Shown: positions 8,980 to 19,890, counted from the first letter of the stretch. The stretch: DNA of 64,000 nucleotides from an uncultured Ruminococcus sp. (GCA_945877315.1 CAMCRP010000010.1:1-64000); one strand, 5' to 3'. Notes: generated from the letters alone by a model not told the origin. A program made the numbers and translations.

Positions 8980-10284
8980 TTATTCAAGGAAGCCCTTGTG
9001 ATGACGCATCATCAGCTGGGATTCCAGAGTTCTCACAGTTTCCAGAGCAACGCTTACGATGATGAGGATAGAAGTACCGCCCATGGAGATCTGCAGCTGA
9101 GGAACAGCGAGGTTGAAGATGATCGGGAGAATAGCGATAACTCCGAGGAATATCGCACCGATGAGAGTGATCTTTGAAAGAACTCTCTGAATGAAATCGC
9201 TGGTGGGTTTACCGGGTCTGATACCGGGGATACCGCCGTTATTCTGGCGGAGATTGTTTGCTATCTCAATGGGATTATACTGCATGGAAACATAGAAGTA
9301 GTTAAATCCGATGATAAGCAGGAAATAAACTATCGCATACCAGGGGCTGTTATAAGCGAAGAAGTTGAGAACGCCTACATAGAAGTTCTGCCAGAATCCA
9401 ACGGGATCTGTGGGACGCTTAATGAAAAGCTCCAGGGTAGCGGGGATAGACATAAAGGACATTGCAAAGATGATAGGCATAACGCCGCTCATTGCTATCT
9501 TGATAGGAATATGTGTATTCTGACCGCCGTACTGCTTTCTTCCCACAACCCTTTTAGCGTACTGAATGGGAATACGTCTTTCCGACTCATTCATGAATAC
9601 GATGAAGCCTATCATAAATACGAAGATCAGCAGAACAAGGATAACGAGGAAGATCATCTTCATATCAGCCTTAGCTGTTTCAAAGAGCTTGAGAACAGCG
9701 CGAGGACCTCTTGCCACGATACCCGCAAAGAGTATCAGGGAGATGCCGTTGCCCATACCCTTTTCGTTGATCTGGTTGCCCAGCCAAACGATAAGGGACG
9801 CACCCGCAACAAAGCAGGCGATAATGACAACTGCGGTGAAAACGCCTTCAAAGCCGCTTGTATATTTTATCGCACCTGCGCTCTTCATAGTGAGGTAGTA
9901 GGCATAACCCATAAACAGGGCGATAAACATTGAAACGACGTTTGTGATCTTCTGGATCTTCTTTCTTCCCTCTTCGCCTTCCTTCTGGAGTCTTTCCAGA
10001 GGGGGCAGCGCATAGGTCAGAAGCTGCATGATGATGGACGAGTTGATGTACGGCTGGATCGAAAGAGCGAACAGAGTCGCCTTAGAGAGCGCGCCGCCCG
10101 ACAGAGCGTCCATATAATTCAGGATGTTTCCTGTGCTTCCCATAAGACCTGCAAGCTTGCTTGCCTCAACAAAGGGAACAGGGATAGTACATCCAATGCG
10201 GAAAATAATCAAAATGAGTAATGTGTAGAGGATCTTCTTCCTTAACTCCACAGACTTCCAAGCATTTCTGAAGGTCTGAAACAC
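8980..10284 (-). CDS. secY: Protein translocase subunit SecY
   Basis: Channel-forming subunit of the Sec translocon, 434 residues with ten predicted membrane helices. Recognisable parts are the plug region after the first helix, IPVPFVEA, and the ribosome- and SecA-contacting cytoplasmic loops such as YAKRVVGRKQYGGQNTHIPIK. The start is GTG at 10284; its Shine-Dalgarno GAGGTG lies inside the end of rplO, with only one base between the genes, so translation is probably coupled to L15. Confidence 0.98.
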   Translation of the reverse strand: MFQTFRNAWKSVELRKKILYTLLILIIFRIGCTIPVPFVEASKLAGLMGSTGNILNYMDALSGGALSKATLFALSIQPYINSSIIMQLLTYALPPLERLQKEGEEGRKKIQKITNVVSMFIALFMGYAYYLTMKSAGAIKYTSGFEGVFTAVVIIACFVAGASLIVWLGNQINEKGMGNGISLILFAGIVARGPRAVLKLFETAKADMKMIFLVILVLLIFVFMIGFIVFMNESERRIPIQYAKRVVGRKQYGGQNTHIPIKIAMSGVMPIIFAMSFMSIPATLELFIKRPTDPVGFWQNFYVGVLNFFAYNSPWYAIVYFLLIIGFNYFYVSMQYNPIEIANNLRQNNGGIPGIRPGKPTSDFIQRVLSKITLIGAIFLGVIAILPIIFNLAVPQLQISMGGTSILIIVSVALETVRTLESQLMMRHHKGFLE

Positions 10285-10285
10285 A

Positions 10286-10726
10286 TTACATCACCTCAGC
10301 CTTCCCGCCTGCCTTCTCAATTTTTTCCTTAGCCGATGCAGAGAATGCAGCAGCCTGTACTGTGAGATTCTTTGTCAGTTCGCCGTTTCCGAGAACCTTA
10401 ACGCCGCTGTTGAGCTTCTTAACAATACCGGAAGCAATGAGGAGCTCCTCATTAACAACAGTGCCCTCCTTGAAAACTTCAAGGTCGGAAACATTGATAA
10501 CAGTGTAGGTAGTACCGAAGATGTTATTGAAGCCTCTCTTAGGAATTCTTCTTGCAAGAGGCATCTGACCGCCTTCAAAGCCGGGTCTTACTCCGCCGCC
10601 GGAACGTGCCCACTGGCCCTTGTGACCCTTGCCGGCTGTCTTACCGTGACCGGAACCGTGGCCTCTGCCAATGCGCTTAACTTCCTTGGTGGAACCCTCA
10701 GCGGGTGATAATTCGTGTAACTTCAT
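10286..10726 (-). CDS. rplO: 50S ribosomal protein L15
   Basis: L15, 146 residues, a late assembly protein of the large subunit. The Gly-rich N-terminus [19 protein letters not shown] and [18 protein letters not shown] are diagnostic. It begins 21 bases after rpmD and touches secY. Confidence 0.98.
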   Translation of the reverse strand: MKLHELSPAEGSTKEVKRIGRGHGSGHGKTAGKGHKGQWARSGGGVRPGFEGGQMPLARRIPKRGFNNIFGTTYTVINVSDLEVFKEGTVVNEELLIASGIVKKLNSGVKVLGNGELTKNLTVQAAAFSASAKEKIEKAGGKAEVM

Positions 10727-10747
10727 AAAGCTCGCACCTCCCTTAAA

Positions 10748-10924
10748 TTATGCTTCGCTTACCTCGACGAGGTGGGAAATTTTCTTGATCTTGCCCTGTG
10801 TCTGAGCGTTGTCGGGCTGAACTGTTACAGCGCCGATCTTCTTAAGACCGAGGGACTCGGCAGTAGCGATCTGATCCTTCAGTCTGCCGTTTAAGCTCTT
10901 GACCAGCTTGATTTTAAGTGCCAT
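10748..10924 (-). CDS. rpmD: 50S ribosomal protein L30
   Basis: L30, 58 residues, read directly as [20 protein letters not shown] and ending in [14 protein letters not shown]. The family pattern K-L-x-x-S and [17 protein letters not shown] is present. It lies between rpsE and rplO as usual, with 14- and 21-base gaps. Confidence 0.95.
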   Translation of the reverse strand: MALKIKLVKSLNGRLKDQIATAESLGLKKIGAVTVQPDNAQTQGKIKKISHLVEVSEA

Positions 10925-10938
10925 AGCAAGTATCCCCC

Positions 10939-11439
10939 TTAACCTAAAATTTCCTTAACGGACTTGCCTCTCTTAGCAGCAACTTCCTTAGCGGACTTGC
11001 AGGAAGCCAGACCGTTTATGGTAGCTCTTACAACGTTGCAAGCGTTGTTGGAACGCAGGGACTTTGTTCTGATATCCTTGATACCTGCCATTTCGATAAC
11101 GGCACGAACAGGACCGCCTGCGATAACGCCTGTACCGGGAGCGGCGGGCTTCATAAGAACTCTGCCTGCGCCGAATTCACCGATAACCTCGTGAGGGATA
11201 GTGGAACCCTTCAGAGAAACCTTGATTAAATTCTTCTTAGCGTCCTCGATACCCTTACGGATAGCGTCGGGAACTTCACCCGACTTGCCGAGGCCGAAAC
11301 CAACGGTACCGTTTCCGTCGCCTACAACAACAAGTGCTGCAAACTTGAAAATACGTCCGCCCTTAACGGTTTTAGATACACGGTTGATAGCAACAACCTT
11401 TTCGGAAAGCTCTAAAGCCTGAGCATCTATATTTGCCAA
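10939..11439 (-). CDS. rpsE: 30S ribosomal protein S5
   Basis: S5, 166 residues, involved in decoding accuracy and mRNA unwinding at the entry site. The N-terminal double-stranded RNA-binding domain has [19 protein letters not shown] and [16 protein letters not shown]; the C-terminal domain follows. Preceded by a clear AGGAGGT site. Spectinomycin-related loop residues are in the expected place. Confidence 0.98.
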   Translation of the reverse strand: MANIDAQALELSEKVVAINRVSKTVKGGRIFKFAALVVVGDGNGTVGFGLGKSGEVPDAIRKGIEDAKKNLIKVSLKGSTIPHEVIGEFGAGRVLMKPAAPGTGVIAGGPVRAVIEMAGIKDIRTKSLRSNNACNVVRATINGLASCKSAKEVAAKRGKSVKEILG

Positions 11440-11488
11440 AAGTATTACCTCCTCGTTAAATCTATACGAGTGCGTTTCCGAACTTCGA

Positions 11489-11848
11489 TCAGAAGTTCAG
11501 ACCGCCCTTTCTTGCGCCCTCAGCGAGTTCCTTAACACGTCCGTGATACAGGTAACCTGCACGGTCGAAAACAACGTCCTTGATGCCCTTCTCGGCAGCC
11601 TTGGCAGCGATAGCCTCGCCAACCTTGAAAGCACCTTCCTTGTTGCCGCCGTAAGCATCGAAGCCCTTGTCCATGCTGGAAGCGGAAGCCAGTGTTACGC
11701 CTGCAACATCGTCGATGAGCTGAGCGTAAATGTGCTTAGCGGAACGGAAAACGTTAAGTCTGGGGCAAGCTGCAGTGCCGCTGATCTTAGCTCTTACTCT
11801 AGCCTGTCTTTTAGCTCTTGCAGCCTTTCTGTTGATCTGCTTAACCAT
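11489..11848 (-). CDS. rplR: 50S ribosomal protein L18
   Basis: L18, 119 residues, a 5S rRNA-binding protein. The N-terminal [18 protein letters not shown] and [18 protein letters not shown], plus [19 protein letters not shown] at the C-terminus, are typical. It lies 49 bases before rpsE and 109 bases after rplF, a larger gap than usual. Confidence 0.98.
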   Translation of the reverse strand: MVKQINRKAARAKRQARVRAKISGTAACPRLNVFRSAKHIYAQLIDDVAGVTLASASSMDKGFDAYGGNKEGAFKVGEAIAAKAAEKGIKDVVFDRAGYLYHGRVKELAEGARKGGLNF

Positions 11849-11957
11849 TTAAAAATTCACTCCTTTTCAAACGGAGAATAGTAGCCGATATTTCAGGCTG
11901 TCCCATTCTCTTATACAACAGGAAATAATTTCACAGTAAACGATAGAGATAAGATTA

Positions 11958-12503
11958 TTACTTCTTACCCTTACCTGCCTTACCTTCCTTGCGGATGATA
12001 TGCTCGCCTGTGTAGCGGATACCCTTGCCCTTATAAGGCTCGGGAGGTCTTTTCTCGCGGATCTCGGCAGCGAACTGTCCAACCTTCTGCTTGTCGATAC
12101 CGTTTACGATGATCTTAGTTGCAGCGGGAACATCAATGGTGATACCATCGATCTCAGGAATGATGACCTGATGTGAGTAGCCGATATTGAGCACAAGGTT
12201 CTTGCCCTGCTTAGCAGCTCTGTAACCAATACCCTCGATATCAAGTGACTTGGAATAACCCTCTGTAACGCCCACAACCATATTGTGGATAAGTGTTCTT
12301 GTCAGACCGTGGAGAGATTTGTGGAGCTTATCCTCGGAAGGACGCTCAACGATGATCTCAGTACCCTCAACCTTGATTAACATATCCTTGTTGAAGGTGT
12401 TGGTCAGGGAACCCTTAGGGCCCTTTACGGTAACTGTTGTTCCGTCAACCTTGACCTCAACGCCGGCCGGAACACTGATCGGCTTTCTACCTATTCTTGA
12501 CAT
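11958..12503 (-). CDS. rplF: 50S ribosomal protein L6
   Basis: L6, 181 residues from the ATG at 12503 ([17 protein letters not shown]), which has AAGGAGGA upstream; the 16 extra in-frame residues further upstream overlap the end of rpsH and are not part of the family. The C-terminal [20 protein letters not shown] signature is intact. L6 lies near the factor-binding site of the large subunit. Confidence 0.98.
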   Translation of the reverse strand: MSRIGRKPISVPAGVEVKVDGTTVTVKGPKGSLTNTFNKDMLIKVEGTEIIVERPSEDKLHKSLHGLTRTLIHNMVVGVTEGYSKSLDIEGIGYRAAKQGKNLVLNIGYSHQVIIPEIDGITIDVPAATKIIVNGIDKQKVGQFAAEIREKRPPEPYKGKGIRYTGEHIIRKEGKAGKGKK

Positions 12504-12516
12504 TGTGTGTTCCTCC

Positions 12517-12915
12517 TTACCAAATGAATGCGAGAACTTCGCCGCCGACATTCAGCTCTCTGGCCTTCTTGTCGGTCATAACGCCCTTGGAAGTGGAAAC
12601 GATCGCGATACCGAGTCCCTTCATAACCTTAGGCATATCCTCGCAGCTTGAGTAAATTCTTAAACCCGGTTTGGAAACCCTGCGCAAGCCTGTGATGACC
12701 TGTGACTTGTTGTCACCGTACTTCAGAGTAATTCTGATCACACCCTGCTTGCCATCTTCAATAAGCTGATAGCTCTTTATATAACCCTCGTCAACAAGGA
12801 TCTGTGCAATAGCTTTCTTCATATTTGAAGCGGGAACGTCAACCGTTGCGTGCTTTGCGGAATTCGCATTACGAATTCTGGTCAGAAAATCAGCAATTGT
12901 ATCGGTAATTTGCAT
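12517..12915 (-). CDS. rpsH: 30S ribosomal protein S8
   Basis: S8, 132 residues from the ATG at 12915 ([20 protein letters not shown]), which is preceded by GGAGGTTAAC. It is a primary 16S rRNA-binding protein. The C-terminal [20 protein letters not shown] is the family signature. It follows rpsN after 125 bases, one of the larger gaps in the operon. Confidence 0.98.
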   Translation of the reverse strand: MQITDTIADFLTRIRNANSAKHATVDVPASNMKKAIAQILVDEGYIKSYQLIEDGKQGVIRITLKYGDNKSQVITGLRRVSKPGLRIYSSCEDMPKVMKGLGIAIVSTSKGVMTDKKARELNVGGEVLAFIW

Positions 12916-13040
12916 ACCAGTTAACCTCCTCATCCGTACCGACGGGAAAACCGCCGAAACGATTAAATCTGTTTATTTCTATTGTATCAACGCCGCCCCG
13001 TGTTTCTTTTGACGGGAAACGACGAATCGCAAGCCGATGA

Positions 13041-13226
13041 TTACCAGCTGGCCTTTTTAACTCCGGGGATCTGACCCTTATGAGCTAACTCTCTGAAGCA
13101 GATACGGCAGATGCCGAACTTTCTCAGATAAGCATGAGGTCTTCCGCAGATCTTGCATCTGTTATAAGCTCTTGTGGAATACTTAGGAGTTGCCTGCTGC
13201 TTCATCTTCATAGACGTTTTAGCCAT
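13041..13226 (-). CDS. rpsN: 30S ribosomal protein S14, zinc-binding type Z
   Basis: S14 of the short zinc-ribbon form, 61 residues. The four cysteines are visible in [16 protein letters not shown] and [13 protein letters not shown]. This type is typical of Firmicutes and Actinobacteria. It lies 18 bases after rplE. Confidence 0.98.
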   Translation of the reverse strand: MAKTSMKMKQQATPKYSTRAYNRCKICGRPHAYLRKFGICRICFRELAHKGQIPGVKKASW

Positions 13227-13244
13227 TTATTTAATCCTCCTTAA

Positions 13245-13787
13245 TTACTTCACAAACGGAGCACCCATCAGTGTGAGCAGCTCTTTAGCTTCTTCATCGG
13301 TCTTGGCAGTGGTGATGAAGTTGATATCCATACCTCTTACCTTGTCGATCTTATCATACTCGATCTCGGGGAAGATCAGCTGCTCCTTGATACCTGTGGA
13401 GTAGTTTCCTCTTCCGTCGAAGGAGTTGCCGTTGATGCCTCTGAAGTCACGAACACGGGGGAACGCAACGTTGAAGAGTCTGTCAACGAACTCGTACATC
13501 TTGTCGCTTCTAAGTGTAACCTTAACGCCGATGGGCATGCCCTCACGGAGCTTAAAGTTAGCAACGGACTTCTTAGCACGACAAACGATGGGCTTCTGAC
13601 CGGTGATAAGAGCCAAATCGTTCATGATAGCGTCGATAACCTTTGAATTTTCTCTTGCCTCGCCTGCGCCGACGTTGATAACGACCTTGTCAAGCTTAGG
13701 TATCTGCATAACACTCTTGTAGCCAAACTTTTTCATCATTGCCGGAGCTACGGTGCTAACATAATATTCTTTGAGTCTTGCTGCCAT
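13245..13787 (-). CDS. rplE: 50S ribosomal protein L5
   Basis: L5, 180 residues, binds 5S rRNA and contacts the P-site tRNA. Segments such as [34 protein letters not shown] and [18 protein letters not shown] are diagnostic. Normal length; 18 bases after rplX. Confidence 0.98.
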   Translation of the reverse strand: MAARLKEYYVSTVAPAMMKKFGYKSVMQIPKLDKVVINVGAGEARENSKVIDAIMNDLALITGQKPIVCRAKKSVANFKLREGMPIGVKVTLRSDKMYEFVDRLFNVAFPRVRDFRGINGNSFDGRGNYSTGIKEQLIFPEIEYDKIDKVRGMDINFITTAKTDEEAKELLTLMGAPFVK

Positions 13788-13805
13788 ATCGTAAAACTCC
13801 CTTCA

Positions 13806-14129
13806 TTAAAAAGTTTTGCCGCAGTCTGCGTTCTTGCAAACTCTGGACTTAGTGCCGTCAGCCTCGATCTTGTGGCCGACTCTGGTAGGCTTGCCGCACT
13901 TGGGGCAAACAGCCATAACCTTTGAAGCGTACATAGGAGCCTCAGCGGAAACGATGCCGCCGGACTGTCCCATCTGTCTGGGCTTAACGTGCTTTGTAGC
14001 AATGTTCAGACCTTCGACGATAACCTTGTTCTCCTTAGGGCTTACTTCGAGGACCTTGCCCTGCTTGCCCTTGTCCTTACCGGACAGGATAACAACGGTG
14101 TCGCCTGTTTTAACGTGTAACTTATTCAT
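13806..14129 (-). CDS. rplX: 50S ribosomal protein L24
   Basis: L24, 107 residues, an assembly initiator of the large subunit. The KOW motif is at the N-terminus ([20 protein letters not shown]). A C-terminal [12 protein letters not shown] with a later CKNADCGK adds two Cys pairs that could bind zinc, a variant seen in many Gram-positive L24 proteins. Confidence 0.98.
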   Translation of the reverse strand: MNKLHVKTGDTVVILSGKDKGKQGKVLEVSPKENKVIVEGLNIATKHVKPRQMGQSGGIVSAEAPMYASKVMAVCPKCGKPTRVGHKIEADGTKSRVCKNADCGKTF

Positions 14130-14144
14130 TTACGACACCTCCGA

Positions 14145-14513
14145 TTAAAGTACTTCGGGAGCGAGGGAAAGGATCTTCATATAGTCCTTGTCACGAAGCT
14201 CTCTTGCAACAGGCCCAAAGATACGTGTTCCTCTGGGATTCTTATCTTCCTTGATAATTACAGCAGCGTTTTCGTCGAAACGGATATAGGTTCCGTCCTC
14301 ACGGCGAACACCCTTTGCCGAACGAACGATAACTGCCTTTACAACGTCGCCCTTCTTAACAATGCCGCCGGGTGCTGCTTTCTTTACGGAAGCAACAACA
14401 ACATCGCCGATATTAGCATATCTTCTGCGTGTACCGCCAAGAACTCTGATGCACATGAGCTCCTTTGCGCCGGTGTTGTCAGCGACCTTTAAATAAGTCT
14501 GCATCTGTATCAC
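14145..14513 (-). CDS. rplN: 50S ribosomal protein L14
   Basis: L14, 122 residues. The start is a GTG at 14513 giving [19 protein letters not shown], aligned with the family start, with AAGGAG nine bases upstream; an in-frame ATG three codons later would shorten it. The C-terminus [20 protein letters not shown] is typical. It is separated from rpsQ by an unusual 154-base gap. Confidence 0.97.
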   Translation of the reverse strand: MIQMQTYLKVADNTGAKELMCIRVLGGTRRRYANIGDVVVASVKKAAPGGIVKKGDVVKAVIVRSAKGVRREDGTYIRFDENAAVIIKEDKNPRGTRIFGPVARELRDKDYMKILSLAPEVL

Positions 14514-14667
14514 AGCAGGTTACTCCTTCCTGTAAGCGAAACCGTGAATGGTTTCTGCTTTAATATTGCCGTTCCATACACGCCGCCGTGCTGTTCCTGC
14601 CTGTAAGCGTACAAGCCACAGCATTTTCGGCGGACTATATGAACGTCTATTGCGATCAAACTGCTAA
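14514..14667 (-). other. Long non-coding gap inside the ribosomal operon (rpsQ-rplN)
   Basis: 154 bases without a gene in an operon where most neighbours are 1-25 bases apart. Two copies of CCTGTAAGCG lie about 70 bases apart, and there are several short inverted repeats. No promoter with a good -35 was seen. It may be a structured spacer, RNA-processing site or degenerated DNA. Confidence 0.4.
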
Positions 14668-14925
14668 TTACTTAGCCTGTTCGATAACTCTTGTGAGTCT
14701 CCATCTCTTATCCTTGGAGATAGGACGGGTTTCCATAACCTCAACGCGGTCGCCGATGTTGCAAACATTGTTCTCATCGTGAGCCTTGAGCTTTACGGTT
14801 CTCTTGATGATCTTCTTATAGAGCGGATGCTTAACGTTGTCAACGATAGCAACAACGATGGTCTTATCCATCTTGTTGGAAACAACGGTGCCGACTCTTG
14901 TTTTTCTAAGATTTCTTTCAGCCAC
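14668..14925 (-). CDS. rpsQ: 30S ribosomal protein S17
   Basis: S17, 85 residues, an OB-fold 16S rRNA-binding protein. [20 protein letters not shown] and [20 protein letters not shown] are diagnostic. It follows rpmC by 20 bases. Confidence 0.98.
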   Translation of the reverse strand: MAERNLRKTRVGTVVSNKMDKTIVVAIVDNVKHPLYKKIIKRTVKLKAHDENNVCNIGDRVEVMETRPISKDKRWRLTRVIEQAK

Positions 14926-14945
14926 TGTTTAACCCTCCTTCGCAA

Positions 14946-15137
14946 TTATGCGTTTGTCTTCTCACGAAGAATAGTCATTACACGAGCGTAATCCTTCTTA
15001 ACAGCCTTGAGGCGTGCAGGATTATCAAGCTGGTTGACAGCGAGCTGGAAACGGAGAGCAAAAAGCTCTTTCTTGAGATCGGTGCGCTTGTTTTCAAGCT
15101 CTTCGATCGTCATATCTCTAACTTCAGATGCCTTCAT
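14946..15137 (-). CDS. rpmC: 50S ribosomal protein L29
   Basis: L29, 63 residues, a two-helix protein at the tunnel exit where trigger factor and SRP dock. ELFALRFQLAVNQLDNPARL is the family core. Its ATG overlaps the rplP stop by one base (TAATG), implying coupled translation. Confidence 0.97.
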   Translation of the reverse strand: MKASEVRDMTIEELENKRTDLKKELFALRFQLAVNQLDNPARLKAVKKDYARVMTILREKTNA

Positions 15138-15559
15138 TACTGCTCGCCTCCTTCTTCTTTTTTAACGAACTTGCACTTGATAGGAAGCTTGTGCATAGCA
15201 AGACGGAGAGCCTCTCTTGCGGTTTCCTCGGGAACACCGCTGATCTCGAACATAACTCTTCCGGGCTTTACAACAGCAACCCAGTATTCGGGAGAACCCT
15301 TACCGGAACCCATTCGTGTTTCAGCAGGCTTCTCAGTGATAGGCTTGTCGGGGAAAATCTTGATCCAAACCTGTCCGCCTCTCTTGATGTAACGTGTCAT
15401 CGCGATACGGGCAGCCTCGATCTGATTAGAGGTGATCCAAGCGGGCTCCAGTGCCTGAAGGCCGAACTCACCGTTGGAAACGGTGTTTCCTCTGTAAGCC
15501 TTACCTGTAAGTCTGCCTCTCTGTACTCGACGGTACTTAACTCTCTTTGGCAGCAGCAT
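15137..15559 (-). CDS. rplP: 50S ribosomal protein L16
   Basis: L16, 140 residues, near the A-site tRNA elbow. [20 protein letters not shown] and the [20 protein letters not shown] segment are diagnostic. Start and stop each overlap the neighbouring gene by one base (TAATG junctions with rpsC and rpmC). Confidence 0.98.
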   Translation of the reverse strand: MLLPKRVKYRRVQRGRLTGKAYRGNTVSNGEFGLQALEPAWITSNQIEAARIAMTRYIKRGGQVWIKIFPDKPITEKPAETRMGSGKGSPEYWVAVVKPGRVMFEISGVPEETAREALRLAMHKLPIKCKFVKKEEGGEQ

Positions 15560-16263
15560 TACTTGTTACCTCCTTCGCTCCTGTTTCTTCTGGGGCGTCT
15601 TTCCCTTGTTTCGGTGTTCTTGGGAGCAGCCTCGCCCTTCAGAACCTCGCCCTTATAGATCCAAACCTTAACGCCCAGACGGCCGTAGGTTGTGTGTGCC
15701 TCTGCAAAACCGTAGTCGATATCGGCTCTAATGGTCTGCAGGGGAATTGTACCCTCATGGTAGCTTTCAGCTCTTGCGATCTCGGCACCGCCAAGACGTC
15801 CGCTTACTCTGATCTTGATACCTCTTGCACCAAGACGCATTGCTCTGCCGATAGCCTGCTTCATAGCTCTTCTGAAGGACAATCTGTTCTCCAGCTGAGC
15901 AGCAATGCTCTCTGCAACCAGCTGAGAGTTAAGATCGGGCTGCTTTACCTCAACGATGTTGATAGCAACAGACTTGCCCATCATCTTCTCAACGCCGAGT
16001 CTGAGCTTCTCGATGTTTTCTCCGCCCTTACCGATAACAATACCGGGCTTAGCGCAGTTTACGTGGATTCTTACCTTATCAGCAAATCTTTCGATCTCGA
16101 TACGGGCAACGCCTGCTGCGTACAGGCTCTTCTTTATATAGTTACGAACGTTGTAATCCTCAACCAGAGTATCGCCGAAAGTTGCTTTGTTTGCAAACCA
16201 ACGGGAATCCCAATCCTTGATTACTCCCACACGAAGGCCGTGGGGATTTACTTTCTGGCCCAT
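15559..16263 (-). CDS. rpsC: 30S ribosomal protein S3
   Basis: S3, 234 residues, at the mRNA entry site. The N-terminal [15 protein letters not shown] and the KH domain with [13 protein letters not shown] are seen, followed by the C-terminal domain and a basic tail of Arg-rich residues. 24 bases after rplV. Confidence 0.98.
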   Translation of the reverse strand: MGQKVNPHGLRVGVIKDWDSRWFANKATFGDTLVEDYNVRNYIKKSLYAAGVARIEIERFADKVRIHVNCAKPGIVIGKGGENIEKLRLGVEKMMGKSVAINIVEVKQPDLNSQLVAESIAAQLENRLSFRRAMKQAIGRAMRLGARGIKIRVSGRLGGAEIARAESYHEGTIPLQTIRADIDYGFAEAHTTYGRLGVKVWIYKGEVLKGEAAPKNTETRERRPRRNRSEGGNK

Positions 16264-16287
16264 AGTTTACCTCCTCTTTCAGCTTAA

Positions 16288-16623
16288 TTATTCCTTTTCC
16301 TTAACCACGATAGTAACGTGGGAAGTTCTCTTCAGGATACGGAATGCTTTGCCATGATCTCTGGGCATAATTCTCTTCATGATAGGTCCGGGGCAAACGT
16401 AGCATTCGGAAACGTAAAGGTTATCCTTATCCATATTGAAATTGTTCTCTGCGTTTGCAACAGCGGATTTCAGAAGCTTCTCCAGGTACTCACAGGCAGA
16501 TTTGGGTGTGTGCTTTAAAATCGCCATTGCGGTTTCAGTATCCTTGCCTCTGATAAGGTCAAGAACGATCTGAACCTTTCTGGGGGCGATACGAGCATTT
16601 TTAAGATATGCTCTTGCTTCCAT
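16288..16623 (-). CDS. rplV: 50S ribosomal protein L22
   Basis: L22, 111 residues, lines the exit tunnel. ARIAPRKVQIVLDLIRGKD and the tunnel beta-hairpin YVCPGPIMKRIMPRDHGKAF are visible. 20 bases after rpsS. Confidence 0.98.
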   Translation of the reverse strand: MEARAYLKNARIAPRKVQIVLDLIRGKDTETAMAILKHTPKSACEYLEKLLKSAVANAENNFNMDKDNLYVSECYVCPGPIMKRIMPRDHGKAFRILKRTSHVTIVVKEKE

Positions 16624-16643
16624 TTAAACTCCTCCTTTGCCTT

Positions 16644-16925
16644 TTACTTACCGTTATTGGATGTCTTTGAACCCGCATGACCCTTGTAGGTTCTGGTGGG
16701 TGCGAACTCGCCGAGCTTGTGTCCTACCATATCCTCTGTTACATAAACGGGAACGTGCTTGCGTCCGTCGTGAACAGCGAAGGTATGACCAACGAAATCA
16801 GGGAATATTGTAGAAGCACGGCTCCAGGTCTTGAGAACCTTCTTTTCGCCGGCCTTGTTCATTTCAACTACTCTCTTCAAAAGGACCTCCTGAACGTAAG
16901 GGCCTTTCTTGATGCTTCTGCTCAT
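16644..16925 (-). CDS. rpsS: 30S ribosomal protein S19
   Basis: S19, 93 residues, in the head of the small subunit. [19 protein letters not shown] and [18 protein letters not shown] are the family signatures. Separated from rplB by 85 bases. Confidence 0.98.
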   Translation of the reverse strand: MSRSIKKGPYVQEVLLKRVVEMNKAGEKKVLKTWSRASTIFPDFVGHTFAVHDGRKHVPVYVTEDMVGHKLGEFAPTRTYKGHAGSKTSNNGK

Positions 16926-17010
16926 GGTTTTCCTCCTCCCCTATGGGAAGCAAAGGGAAAGCTTTCGCTTTCGCACTTTTCTTCTCAGAGATTCTATAAA
17001 TCGAATGAAA

Positions 17011-17844
17011 TTATTTACCGTTTCTGCGCTTAACGATGAACTTGTCGGAACGGTTGTGGTTTGCTCTGGTCTTGTAACCGAGAGCGGGCTTGCCCCAAGG
17101 AGTAACAGGTCCGGGACGTCCGACAGGTGACTTACCTTCACCACCGCCGTGGGGGTGATCGCAGGGGTTCATTACGGAACCTCTAACGGTAGGTCTGATA
17201 CCCATGTGACGTGTACGTCCTGCCTTACCGAGGCTAACGTTTTCGTGGTCGATATTGCCAACCTGACCGACTGTAGCCATGCAGTTGACGGAAATCTTTC
17301 TCATTTCGCCGGAAGGAAGTCTTACGAGAGCGTAATCATCTTCCTTACCCATAAGCTGAGCCATGTTGCCTGCAGCACGAACGAGCTGTGCGCCCTTGCC
17401 GGGATAAAGCTCAAGGTTATGAATGAAGGTACCAACGGGGATATTTGCCAGTGCAAGAGCATTTCCGGGGATAATATCGGCATCTGCGCCTGCTCTGACA
17501 GTATCGCCGACCTTCAGGCCGTGGGGAGCGAGAATGTATCTCTTCTCGCCGTCCTCATACTGAACGAGAGCAATGTGTGCGGAACGGTTAGGATCGTATT
17601 CAAGAGTAAGAACAGTAGCATTCATGTTGAGCTTGTTTCTCTTGAAGTCGATAATTCTGTATTTTCTTCTGACTCCGCCGCCTCTGTGACGAACAGTGAT
17701 TCTGCCGTAGCTGTTTCTTCCTGCGTTCTTCTTGAGAGGAGCGAGCAGGCTCTTTTCGGGAGCTACCTTGGAAAGACCGCTATAATCGGTAACTGTCATC
17801 TGACGTCTTGACGGTGTAGTCGGCTTATAAGTCTTTATAGCCAT
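17011..17844 (-). CDS. rplB: 50S ribosomal protein L2
   Basis: L2, 277 residues, needed for subunit joining and peptidyl transfer. It has the RNA-binding OB and SH3-like domains and the C-terminal [20 protein letters not shown] with the conserved His. Normal length. Gaps of 88 and 85 bases separate it from rplW and rpsS. Confidence 0.98.
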   Translation of the reverse strand: MAIKTYKPTTPSRRQMTVTDYSGLSKVAPEKSLLAPLKKNAGRNSYGRITVRHRGGGVRRKYRIIDFKRNKLNMNATVLTLEYDPNRSAHIALVQYEDGEKRYILAPHGLKVGDTVRAGADADIIPGNALALANIPVGTFIHNLELYPGKGAQLVRAAGNMAQLMGKEDDYALVRLPSGEMRKISVNCMATVGQVGNIDHENVSLGKAGRTRHMGIRPTVRGSVMNPCDHPHGGGEGKSPVGRPGPVTPWGKPALGYKTRANHNRSDKFIVKRRNGK

Positions 17845-17932
17845 TGTGCTTATTCAACTCCTTTGGTGGTTTTGCGGAAAGCCTGAGCCTTCCATACATT
17901 CCGCAGAGGATTTAACCCTCTGCTCCTTGGGA

Positions 17933-18226
17933 TCACATCATACCGTCGAAGAACTCGATGGTCTTGGAACCTTCTGCAAGAGTAACGATAGCCTTCTTCC
18001 AGGAAGGTGTCATGCCAACGTGCATACCCATTCTCTTCTGTCTGCCGCGGCAGTTCATTGTGTTCACCTTAGCAACCTTAACGCCGAACAGCTCCTCAAC
18101 TGCCTTGGCAATTTCGATCTTGTTAGCGTCCTTGGCTACCTTAAAGGTGTACTTCATGTCAGCGATACCTGACATACTTGCTTCGGTAATGACGGGCTTT
18201 AAGATAATATCCTGTGCAGCCTTCAT
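17933..18226 (-). CDS. rplW: 50S ribosomal protein L23
   Basis: L23, 97 residues, at the tunnel exit, the docking site for SRP and trigger factor. [11 protein letters not shown] at the N-terminus and the loop [20 protein letters not shown] are characteristic. Its start overlaps the rplD stop by one base. Confidence 0.98.
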   Translation of the reverse strand: MKAAQDIILKPVITEASMSGIADMKYTFKVAKDANKIEIAKAVEELFGVKVAKVNTMNCRGRQKRMGMHVGMTPSWKKAIVTLAEGSKTIEFFDGMM

Positions 18227-18852
18227 TATGCGTACACCTCCTCGATCTTAGCAACAGCGTCCTGAGCAACGATGAACTTATCGTAGTTCAGAATGTCATA
18301 TACGTTGATGGTGTTTACCAGAGCAGTCTTAACACCGGGGATGTTAGCAGCGCTCTTGATAACCTTCTCGTCAACCTCAGGCATAACGATGAGAGCCTTG
18401 GAGCCCTCTGCGCCGATAGCCTTGAGCATGGAAACCATAGTCTTTGTCTTGAATTCCTCGGTCTTGATGGAATCAACAACGATCAGGTTGTTTTCAAGAA
18501 CCTTGGACGAAAGAGCGGACTTCATAGCAAGTCTTTTCAGCTTGCGGTTTACAGTGAAACGGTAGCTTCTGGGCTTAGGTCCGAGGGCGATACCGCCGTG
18601 TGTCCACTGAGGAGCTCTTGTAGAGCCCTGACGAGCGTGGCCTGTACCCTTCTGTCTCCAGGGCTTTCTTCCGCCGCCGCTTACCTCTGTTCTGGTAAGA
18701 GTGGACTGTGTGCCCTGACGCTGGTTAGCCAGATAATTCACTACCATAGTGTGCATAGCGGTCTTGTTGGGTTCAATACCGAACACCGCATCTGAAAGCT
18801 CAGTTTCGGAAACCTGTGAGCCCTGCATATTTAATACTGAAATCTTAGGCAT
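18226..18852 (-). CDS. rplD: 50S ribosomal protein L4
   Basis: L4, 208 residues from the ATG at 18852 ([13 protein letters not shown]). The tunnel-lining loop is visible as [20 protein letters not shown]. In gammaproteobacteria L4 represses its own operon by attenuation in the S10 leader; whether it does so here is untested, but the leader does carry a terminator-like hairpin. Confidence 0.98.
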   Translation of the reverse strand: MPKISVLNMQGSQVSETELSDAVFGIEPNKTAMHTMVVNYLANQRQGTQSTLTRTEVSGGGRKPWRQKGTGHARQGSTRAPQWTHGGIALGPKPRSYRFTVNRKLKRLAMKSALSSKVLENNLIVVDSIKTEEFKTKTMVSMLKAIGAEGSKALIVMPEVDEKVIKSAANIPGVKTALVNTINVYDILNYDKFIVAQDAVAKIEEVYA

Positions 18853-18869
18853 TATGCTTCCTCCTTCCA

Positions 18870-19505
18870 CTAAGCCTTCTTAACGCAGTCAACGATGGTA
18901 ACTATTCCGTTCTTAGGTCCGGGAACAGCTCCCTTGATAGCGATAAGATTATTTTCAACGTCGATCTTAACGATCTCCAGATTCTGAACGGTAACCTTCT
19001 CGGCACCCATGTGTCCGGGGAGAGCCTTGCCCTTAAAAATTCTGGAAGGGAAAGAAATAGCACCCATAGAACCTGCGTGTCTGTGTACAGGGCCTGTACC
19101 GTGGGTCTCCTTCAGTCTGGAGTTGTTGTTTCTCTTGATAGTACCCTGGAAGCCCTTACCCTTGGAAGTACCGGAAACATCAACGATGTCGCCAACCTCA
19201 AAAGTATCAGCCTTCAGAATATCGCCGACGTTCTTTTCAGCTGTGTTTTCGAGTCTGAATTCCTTCAGAGTTCTCTTAACAGCAACGTCAGCCTTTGCAA
19301 AGTGACCCTTGATGGGCTTGTTTGCAAGCTTCTCGCGGAGGTCGCCGAAGCCGAGCTGAACAGCGTCATATCCGTCATTGTCAACAGTTTTCTTCTGTAC
19401 GACAACGCAGGGACCTGCTTCAACAACGGTAACGGGGATAACCTTGCCCGCTTCATCGAAAATCTGTGTCATACCGATTTTCTTACCGATGATTGCCTTT
19501 GTCAT
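18870..19505 (-). CDS. rplC: 50S ribosomal protein L3
   Basis: L3, 211 residues, an early assembly protein reaching toward the peptidyl transferase centre. It starts [20 protein letters not shown]. The extended finger has [16 protein letters not shown] and the glycine-rich [15 protein letters not shown]. 70 bases after rpsJ. Confidence 0.98.
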   Translation of the reverse strand: MTKAIIGKKIGMTQIFDEAGKVIPVTVVEAGPCVVVQKKTVDNDGYDAVQLGFGDLREKLANKPIKGHFAKADVAVKRTLKEFRLENTAEKNVGDILKADTFEVGDIVDVSGTSKGKGFQGTIKRNNNSRLKETHGTGPVHRHAGSMGAISFPSRIFKGKALPGHMGAEKVTVQNLEIVKIDVENNLIAIKGAVPGPKNGIVTIVDCVKKA

Positions 19506-19575
19506 TATTTTTTCCTCCTTTTGGTTATTGGTCGGTCACCCGACATGACCCACAGGCTTGCATCTTTAAGAGATC

Positions 19576-19890
19576 TTACTTGATCTCCATTACGATGTCA
19601 ACACCCGCAGGAAGCTCAAGACCCTGCAGAGCCTCGGTGGTCTTTGCTGTAGGTCTGAGAACGTCGATGAGTCTCTTGTGAGTTCTCATCTCGAACTGCT
19701 CACGGCTATCCTTATCCTTGTGAACCGATCTCAGGATAGTAACTACTTCCTTGTCGGTAGGCAGGGGGATAGGACCGGAAACCTTAGCACCCGAACGCTT
19801 AGCCGCCTCTACGATTTTTGCAGAAGCTGCATCTACAACTGCGTGGTCGTAACCTTTGATCTTGATTCTGAGCTTTTCATTGACTGCCAC
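19576..19890 (-). CDS. rpsJ: 30S ribosomal protein S10
   Basis: S10, 104 residues, the first gene of the operon. It sits in the 30S head and also forms the NusB-S10 antitermination pair. [12 protein letters not shown]-like and [16 protein letters not shown] segments are family hallmarks. Preceded by AAGGAGGCGAT and by a leader of about 480 nt. Confidence 0.98.
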   Translation of the reverse strand: MAVNEKLRIKIKGYDHAVVDAASAKIVEAAKRSGAKVSGPIPLPTDKEVVTILRSVHKDKDSREQFEMRTHKRLIDVLRPTAKTTEALQGLELPAGVDIVMEIK

